NCBI GenBank assembly: GCA_016934775.1
Contig: JAFGSP010000194.1
Coordinates: 1-18,692 of the forward strand
Direction: 5' to 3'
From: Candidatus Woesearchaeota archaeon
Lineage (GTDB): Archaea; Nanobdellota; Nanobdellia; Woesearchaeales; GW2011-AR15
Length of the DNA: 18,692 nucleotides
The notes under the pieces are model-generated. The model was not told where the DNA came from and searched no databases. It saw nothing but the letters and a program-made list of their open reading frames with translations. This document shows, piece by piece, positions 13,288 to 18,692 of this stretch; the stretch's first letter is position 1, and each line of letters begins with the position of its first letter. A program made the position numbers and the translations under genes.

Positions 13288-15711
13288 ATGAAGAATAGGT
13301 TTTGGATGTTTGAAACTAAGTACTGGATATATTACTTACTTCTAATTTTTGTCAGTTTAAATCTTATGTCTCTATTGGGATTCAATCATGTCATATGGGA
13401 CGAATCAAGCTATATAGGCATGGGAAAATTTTTTTATTCTTTTGGAAGATCTGGTATACTTGAGACTATAAGGCCGATGACATTGTCTTTAGTAACCGGC
13501 TTTGTCTGGGTGATTGGATTAGATGTTATAATCTTCTCAAAAATGTTTGTGCTTTCCTTATCTGCTGGCTCTGTTTTCCTGATATATAAGCTAGGTGAAA
13601 AAATCTATAGCCAAAAAACAGGTTTGATTGCTGCAGCATTGCTTGCGATCACACCCTTATTCATTCAATATGGCACATATATATTAACAGGAATACCTTC
13701 AACATTTCTGGCGCTTCTATCTGTATATTTTCTTATTAAAAAGAGATTTTTCTGGACAGGAATCTTTGCAGGCCTATCCTTTATGACACGTTTCCCGCAG
13801 GCATTGGTGCCCATGTCGATCATTGCGGCCATGGCACATGAATTCATGACTAAAAAAAAACAAAGGAATACTATTTTAGGCTATAGTATTATAATCTCTG
13901 CGGGATTGCTGTCTGTGTTGCTGCCTTATTTCAGTTTCAACTATTTTCTATACAGGGGTGTTACATCTGAATGGTGGCATGCTGCATTCAGGCCGCTTAT
14001 CTTTCTGTTTCAGAGTGCCGGACCTGAAGGATATTTTTGGTTCTACAAGCAATCTGTGTTCTTTTATTTTATTGAATTGTTCCTTGACAATCCTTTTACT
14101 GTTTTTATTATTGCATGGCCTATTGGAATAACTCAAAAAAGATTCAGAAAAGAAAAAATAATTGTGATCCTTGCTGCTGCATTCCTGCTGATGCTGACAC
14201 TCCAGGAAAACAAGCAATTCAGGCATGCCCTCATGTTTCTCCCTTATGTAATGTTATTGGCTTCAAAAGGTATCACGACAGTCTTCTCAAAAATCAAGAG
14301 AACTAACATAAAAATAGGCTCAGTTATTATCTTAGGATTGATATTTTTTGCTTCCCTGCTTGCCGGTGTTCAGCCTTTCCAATTAGTAAAACCAAAACCT
14401 GCTATTGTAAGTGAATATTATGAGTTCCTTAGCAGATATCCGACAGAGGGAGCTATTCTTATAACAGACCCTGTGATTACAGCATATGCTGATAACCTGT
14501 TTGTACCTGCATATTTTGATCTTAAGACCTTAAGGAAGGAATTGAGCAGACAGGACTATGACATGATTTTCTTCACTGATAGCTCATTCCCCTGCAGAGA
14601 AGATGATATTGAATGTCAAAATGAGAAAAAAGATATCCTGTCAGGAATATTGAAGCAATACGGACTTGTATTTGAAGGCAATTATTATGGCTATGATTAT
14701 TTTATCTTCTCAAATCTGGAGTATATTCCAAAACTTTCCAAAAGACATCTCCTTACTAGATACGGTCTGATGAGGCCTGTGCAATTATCATCAAGGCCGT
14801 TTGACAAACTACCCATTATAATCATACTTGAAGATCTCCCTTCGCTAGATGAGAATATGGAAATGATCTGGCAAAAGGAAAATTATGACCTGCTTTTTTC
14901 ATATTTCAATAAGAAAAGAATCCCTGTGACTGCTGCGGTAATACCTACTCATATCCAGAACCTGAATCAGACAGAGGTTTCAAGACTCATAGAAAGCAAT
15001 TTTTCTTTTATCCAAAACGGCTATTCCCATAGTGAACTACAGCAAAGAACCACTGATGAAGAATATGAACGCATAAAGAAGGGAAAAGAAATAATACTGG
15101 AAAAATTAGGAACTAATGTTACAGGATTCATACCTCCTTATTATTCAGCAACTACTGAGAAGATACATGCCTTAGAGAAATTGGGTTTCTCTATATATGT
15201 ATCAAATATGGGCGACCTTAATGTGGTTCCTTTCAGCAGATACGACCAAACAATGACTTTGATCAAAAACTGGAATAAAAAAGAGTTAAAAGAAAAAGAG
15301 GAAATCAGCCAGGAAATTATAATGATTGATGCGCATGAACCTTATCTGATGATATCATTTTATTACTACATGTTTGAGAATAATTTCAATGTGCTTGACT
15401 ATTTCATGAATGCATCATCAATAGGCCAGTATATAGACATATATTCATTTGATGAATGGCAAAACTCAATCAAAAACGTGAACCTTTCTGTTCAAGATGA
15501 ACTGATTGTCCTTTCAGGTAAAGAGTTCACAGGATCTGATATGATCACTCTGCTTTTCATTGAAGAGGGTAATTATTCCCTAGATTCTTCATACCCTGTA
15601 ATAAATATCAAGAACATAGGTGAAGAACAACTGGAGATATGCCTGGAGAATCAATGCAATAAATTAGAGCCTGGAGAAATACAGAAAATAGATCTCATCG
15701 GTTCTTCCTGA
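13288..15711 (+). CDS. Fusion: GT-C membrane glycosyltransferase plus divergent NodB-type carbohydrate-esterase domain
   Basis: An 807-residue protein in three parts. Residues 12-362 are a PMT/ArnT-like GT-C transferase with about eleven membrane segments and a first-loop motif IWDESSY with Asp38-Glu39; GIFAGLSFMTRFP (158-170) is typical of this family. Residues about 370-480 are a soluble domain like those of the two GT-C proteins upstream. Residues about 507-720 resemble a NodB/polysaccharide-deacetylase barrel: IIIILEDLPS (510-519) at the TFDDG position, NGYSHSEL (577-584) at the HxxxH position, GFIPPYYS (613-620) at the RPPYG position and IDAHEP (680-685) at the late His position. The changes Asp to Glu515, His to Asn577 and Arg to Ile615 make classical deacetylase activity doubtful. 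A short beta-rich tail follows (about 730-805). It may modify or bind the glycan its membrane half extends. Confidence 0.72.
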   Translation: MKNRFWMFETKYWIYYLLLIFVSLNLMSLLGFNHVIWDESSYIGMGKFFYSFGRSGILETIRPMTLSLVTGFVWVIGLDVIIFSKMFVLSLSAGSVFLIYKLGEKIYSQKTGLIAAALLAITPLFIQYGTYILTGIPSTFLALLSVYFLIKKRFFWTGIFAGLSFMTRFPQALVPMSIIAAMAHEFMTKKKQRNTILGYSIIISAGLLSVLLPYFSFNYFLYRGVTSEWWHAAFRPLIFLFQSAGPEGYFWFYKQSVFFYFIELFLDNPFTVFIIAWPIGITQKRFRKEKIIVILAAAFLLMLTLQENKQFRHALMFLPYVMLLASKGITTVFSKIKRTNIKIGSVIILGLIFFASLLAGVQPFQLVKPKPAIVSEYYEFLSRYPTEGAILITDPVITAYADNLFVPAYFDLKTLRKELSRQDYDMIFFTDSSFPCREDDIECQNEKKDILSGILKQYGLVFEGNYYGYDYFIFSNLEYIPKLSKRHLLTRYGLMRPVQLSSRPFDKLPIIIILEDLPSLDENMEMIWQKENYDLLFSYFNKKRIPVTAAVIPTHIQNLNQTEVSRLIESNFSFIQNGYSHSELQQRTTDEEYERIKKGKEIILEKLGTNVTGFIPPYYSATTEKIHALEKLGFSIYVSNMGDLNVVPFSRYDQTMTLIKNWNKKELKEKEEISQEIIMIDAHEPYLMISFYYYMFENNFNVLDYFMNASSIGQYIDIYSFDEWQNSIKNVNLSVQDELIVLSGKEFTGSDMITLLFIEEGNYSLDSSYPVINIKNIGEEQLEICLENQCNKLEPGEIQKIDLIGSS

Positions 15712-16651
15712 ACCAGTCTATAAAACAATTCATGCCTTTTCTTATATCTGTCTTAGGAGAGTAACCTAGTAATTTTTTTCCTTTTGAAATATCTGCATAA
15801 GTTATCTCAACATCTCCCTTTGGCATTGGCTTTTGTATAATCCTGGCTTTCTTACCAAGTATGTCTTCAATGACCTGTATCAGTTCTCTTAATTCAACTG
15901 TCTGTGAATTTCCAAGATTAATTATCTCATACTTAAGACATTTTTCAGTAGCTGAGATGATCCCGCTAACAATATCATCAACAAAAGTATAGTCCCTTTT
16001 TGATGAGCCATCTCCATATCTAATTATTGGATCTCCTTCATAGACCCATTTTGTAAACAGATACGGCGCCATGTCCGGCCTTCCCCTCGGACCATAGACT
16101 GTAAAAAACCTCAAACAAGTAATGTTCAAGCCATATAGATGGCTGTAGGTGTGGCAGATTACTTCTCCTGCTTTTTTTGTAGCTGCATAAGGGCTTATTG
16201 CATTATCTGTCCTGTCTTCTTCTGAAAAGGGGATTTTCTTGTTTCCGCCATATACAGAAGAGCTAGAGCCAAATACAAAATTCTTTAGCTTATACGTTTT
16301 ACCAAGCTCAAGAAGATTTAGAGTACCTTTGACATTTGTGGACTCATAGATAAACGGATCCACTAATGATGGCCTGACTCCTGCCCTTGCTGCAAGATGA
16401 ATGACCTTATCAGGCCGGTATTTCTCAAAAATATTTTTCATTTTAGAAAAGCTTGTTATATCGGATTTTTCAAGGAAATAATTTTTATTTGAAAGGTTGT
16501 GTTCAATATTTTTTTTCTTTGCCTTTGGAGAGTAATAATCGTTAAAATTATCTACACACACAACTCTTTTTCCGATCTCAAGCAACTTATCAGCCACATG
16601 GCTGCCAATAAAACCAGCACCGCCAGTCACAATAATAGTTTCCATTTTCAT
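15695..16651 (-). CDS. NAD-dependent nucleotide-sugar epimerase, UDP-glucuronate 4-epimerase-like
   Basis: A 318-residue extended short-chain dehydrogenase/reductase. The NAD-binding GGAGFIGSH is at 10-18. The active site is a serine-rich GSSSSVYG (128-135) with Tyr155 and Lys159 of the YxxxK motif. Features pointing to UDP-glucuronate 4-epimerases rather than plain GalE are DNFNDYY (34-40), LAARAGVRPSL (86-96), YGPRGRPDMAPYLFT (186-200), and KGDVEITYADI (278-288) followed by LGYSP. The predicted reaction is UDP-GlcA to UDP-GalA, supplying a uronic acid for surface glycans. UDP-glucose 4-epimerase activity is a fallback. Its ATG overlaps the stop of the STT3 gene as ATGA, so the two are co-transcribed. 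Its 3' end overlaps the convergent fusion gene by 17 nt. Confidence 0.82.
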   Translation of the reverse strand: MKMETIIVTGGAGFIGSHVADKLLEIGKRVVCVDNFNDYYSPKAKKKNIEHNLSNKNYFLEKSDITSFSKMKNIFEKYRPDKVIHLAARAGVRPSLVDPFIYESTNVKGTLNLLELGKTYKLKNFVFGSSSSVYGGNKKIPFSEEDRTDNAISPYAATKKAGEVICHTYSHLYGLNITCLRFFTVYGPRGRPDMAPYLFTKWVYEGDPIIRYGDGSSKRDYTFVDDIVSGIISATEKCLKYEIINLGNSQTVELRELIQVIEDILGKKARIIQKPMPKGDVEITYADISKGKKLLGYSPKTDIRKGMNCFIDWFRKNR

Positions 16652-18692
16652 TCAACTTCAGGCCAATCTATTTTCCAGGTTATAATCCTACTTCCGCTCA
16701 CGTCTGTGATGTCATAGAACTTTTTGAAATATTTAAGTCCCTGACCATCAAGATAAAACAATCGTGTAAACATGCTCCCTGTCAGTTCCTCTGACATGAA
16801 TAACAATGTCCTGTTATCATTAAGAAGAACAACCCCATACCCGAAACCTTCATCATATCTCTTAATCTTATATTCCCCGTTTTCCATATATCCAAAAGCA
16901 TTTGGATGAAAAACTCCTTGAGTTGTGGCAACTGATGCCTCGTAATCTGTCAGATTGATTTTAAGTGGTATGGCCTGACCGTTACCCGCAGGAATATTGC
17001 ATTGAAGTGTCTCATTTGATAGTCTCGCACATCCTGTTGACCCGCCATAGCTTGGCCAAGTAGCTATCCAGTCATTCAAGTCCCTGTCTGTAATTTTTGA
17101 ATTCAGCTCATAATAAAGCTCCCGAGAATATTCTTCAGAATATCCAAAATAATTTTCCAAAGATTCAACAAACTGAGCTTCATTGCTAGATTTAAAATAA
17201 CTGTATATTTTTGCTCTCTCGAAGTTCCAGCTTCCAAAATGAGCCCAGACCCCTGATTTTCCCACCATATCGCCGCTAGTGATGAAATAGTCTTCAGGTG
17301 GTTCGCAGAAGAGATAACCCAGTATTTCCTCTGCCTTTTTTTCATCTGTCAACGCAGTAAGCTCTTTTTTCACTTCGCTCTTGCTCATATTAAAGAATCT
17401 ATAAATCATCGAAACTGATTCGTATGTGTCATTGGTAATAGAGTATAGTTCACTCTCTGCTTTCGTTCCTGCACAATCAAGCATTCTAATAATTGAAATT
17501 GCCTGATCCTCATCTTCTGTGAGAAGGACATGCCCTATCCAGTGCGCCTGCTGATTATTCTGAGATGCGCCATCAAAAGTTACAGAACGGTCTGTCCAAT
17601 ATTTGAACCAATGCCCGAAATCCCACCATGAATTAATTATAGCAGTTTCTTCGGACTCCTGGTTAATCCTTGTCAATGTATCGACCCAGGCATCATTTAT
17701 ACTAGGCACATAGTTATAAGCTGTTGCATATCCTGTCCTGATCGGCTGGATAAGGATAAGAAGGGATACAAAAACAAGTATAGATTTGGCAATCTTAGGA
17801 GAAATCTGCAAAGAATCCCCAAGAAATACAGAAAGCCATTTTGACAAATAGCCAAAAAAAGCTGAAAAAGATATGACAAACGCAGGAATAATAAGAAGTA
17901 TAAACCTGACTCCTTTGGTAGCTCCATAGATTGTCGCCATAAACCAGATTACCATCATTGTTGAATGTTTCACTTCCAGTTTATATCCAAGATATGACGA
18001 AAGCAAAAGGCCTGCAAACAAAGGCACAGATAATGCCCCAAGAAGGACAACTATACCAAGCCTGTTTGAAAAAGCAAATTGAACAAGCAAGATCAGATAC
18101 ATAGAAGAAAAGAAGAGATATGCAAGATTAATGTTCCTGATTTTCTTGTTTTTAGAATCAAAAACAAGTAAAGGAAATAATGCCCCTGAAAGAGCTAAAA
18201 AGAGAAACATCTTTCCGCCTAGGCTCTGTATTATGTCTGGAACATTAGATTCATTAAGCTCTGCCACTGTTGTATACACATTAGGCCAGAGGCTTGTTCC
18301 TCTGGCAGCTTCTTGTAAGCTGATAATATTCAATGGATACTCTATTATGCTCTTGATTTGATGACCTTTCCCAAAGAGCGTCAGTGACACAAAGGACGCA
18401 ACTATAAATACGCCAAGGAGCACCCCTATCCTGATGATGTCCTGATTATTGAGAATATTCTGAAAAGTGCTTCCTTTTGAAAAAAAATCATATGCCACCT
18501 GGTAGCCGACATAGATAAGTGCTGAAACAATGATTATCAGGAACATGAACCACCAACCTGACCAGGCAAAGCTATATACGCCTATTAATCCGCCTGCCAC
18601 CAAGGAATAAATAAATATCTTTTTCAGGTCTTTTGAGTCAAAAGCATAAATCATTGCCAGCATAATCAAAAGCGGAAAAACTGCATTGACAA
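16648..18692 (-). CDS. aglB: STT3/AglB oligosaccharyltransferase, N-terminus cut by window edge
   Basis: The catalytic subunit of protein N-glycosylation, moving a glycan from a polyprenyl carrier to Asn in Asn-X-Ser/Thr outside the membrane. About 680 residues are in the window. The frame is open to the right edge, coding for VNAVFPL before the TTG at 18669, so that TTG is not the start. The first membrane segments and the catalytic DxYYH loop lie outside. Numbering from 18669: several membrane segments; TTVAELNE (133-140) with the loop Glu137 that contacts acceptor and metal in STT3; TKGVRFILL (251-259) with the conserved Arg; then the ectodomain with WWDFGH (348-353) and TFDGASQNN (364-372). 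Archaeal features SGDMVGKSGVWAHFGSWNF (465-483) and a beta-rich C-terminal region follow. It is upstream of and coupled to the epimerase gene. Confidence 0.95.
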   Translation of the reverse strand, partial: VNAVFPLLIMLAMIYAFDSKDLKKIFIYSLVAGGLIGVYSFAWSGWWFMFLIIIVSALIYVGYQVAYDFFSKGSTFQNILNNQDIIRIGVLLGVFIVASFVSLTLFGKGHQIKSIIEYPLNIISLQEAARGTSLWPNVYTTVAELNESNVPDIIQSLGGKMFLFLALSGALFPLLVFDSKNKKIRNINLAYLFFSSMYLILLVQFAFSNRLGIVVLLGALSVPLFAGLLLSSYLGYKLEVKHSTMMVIWFMATIYGATKGVRFILLIIPAFVISFSAFFGYLSKWLSVFLGDSLQISPKIAKSILVFVSLLILIQPIRTGYATAYNYVPSINDAWVDTLTRINQESEETAIINSWWDFGHWFKYWTDRSVTFDGASQNNQQAHWIGHVLLTEDEDQAISIIRMLDCAGTKAESELYSITNDTYESVSMIYRFFNMSKSEVKKELTALTDEKKAEEILGYLFCEPPEDYFITSGDMVGKSGVWAHFGSWNFERAKIYSYFKSSNEAQFVESLENYFGYSEEYSRELYYELNSKITDRDLNDWIATWPSYGGSTGCARLSNETLQCNIPAGNGQAIPLKINLTDYEASVATTQGVFHPNAFGYMENGEYKIKRYDEGFGYGVVLLNDNRTLLFMSEELTGSMFTRLFYLDGQGLKYFKKFYDITDVSGSRIITWKIDWPEVE

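Noticed and set aside
18667..18669. TTG at 18669 as the start of the STT3 protein
   Set aside because: The frame stays open upstream to the window edge, coding for VNAVFPL, and the encoded protein lacks the N-terminal membrane segments and DxYYH loop every STT3 needs. The gene is partial, not short.

Overview
This 18.7-kb window is AT-rich, tightly packed DNA that most resembles an archaeal genome. Evidence for an archaeon: a single-subunit STT3/AglB oligosaccharyltransferase, an NFACT-family protein with an archaeal/eukaryotic-style N-terminus, a GlmU-like enzyme of archaeal length, and TATA-like boxes about 24-35 nt before the first codon of each transcription unit. The low G+C, small gaps and pared-down proteins would suit a DPANN lineage (Woesearchaeota/Pacearchaeota-like), but that placement is inference. 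Fourteen protein genes were found and no tRNA, rRNA, CRISPR array or mobile element. No gene-free stretch exceeds about 150 bases.

Region 1 (about 120-5888, + strand) is one tight operon for UDP-GlcNAc: glmM, an inositol-monophosphatase-family phosphatase, a two-domain GlmU-like enzyme, a YheC/YheD-like ATP-grasp ligase, and glmS. Genes abut or overlap by 4-13 nt. Together GlmS, GlmM and the GlmU-like enzyme can convert fructose-6-P to UDP-GlcNAc. The ATP-grasp protein is the unexpected member.

Region 2 (5947-8371, +) holds two separately promoted genes: a GT-B glycosyltransferase related to MGDG synthase/MurG, and an NFACT protein that stops before its RNA-binding C-terminus.

Region 3 (8406-15711, +) is a surface-glycan assembly cluster: two GT-C membrane glycosyltransferases, a processive-type membrane GT2, a membrane-anchored thioredoxin-fold protein with a CxxC motif, and an 807-residue protein joining a GT-C transferase to a divergent NodB-type carbohydrate-esterase domain.

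Region 4 (15695-18692, - strand) is a convergent two-gene operon: STT3/AglB, cut by the right window edge, followed by an NAD-dependent nucleotide-sugar epimerase most like UDP-glucuronate 4-epimerases. Its end overlaps the end of region 3 by 17 nt.

The combined picture (inference) is a cell-surface glycosylation locus: UDP-GlcNAc and a UDP-uronic acid are made in the cytoplasm, membrane transferases build lipid-linked or polymeric glycans, and STT3 moves a glycan to protein outside the membrane. The least ordinary items are the GT-C/NodB fusion, the shared STT3-like ectodomain layout of three GT-C proteins, the shortened NFACT protein with Asp-to-Glu changes, the CxxC protein among the glycosyltransferases, and the ATP-grasp ligase inside the hexosamine operon.
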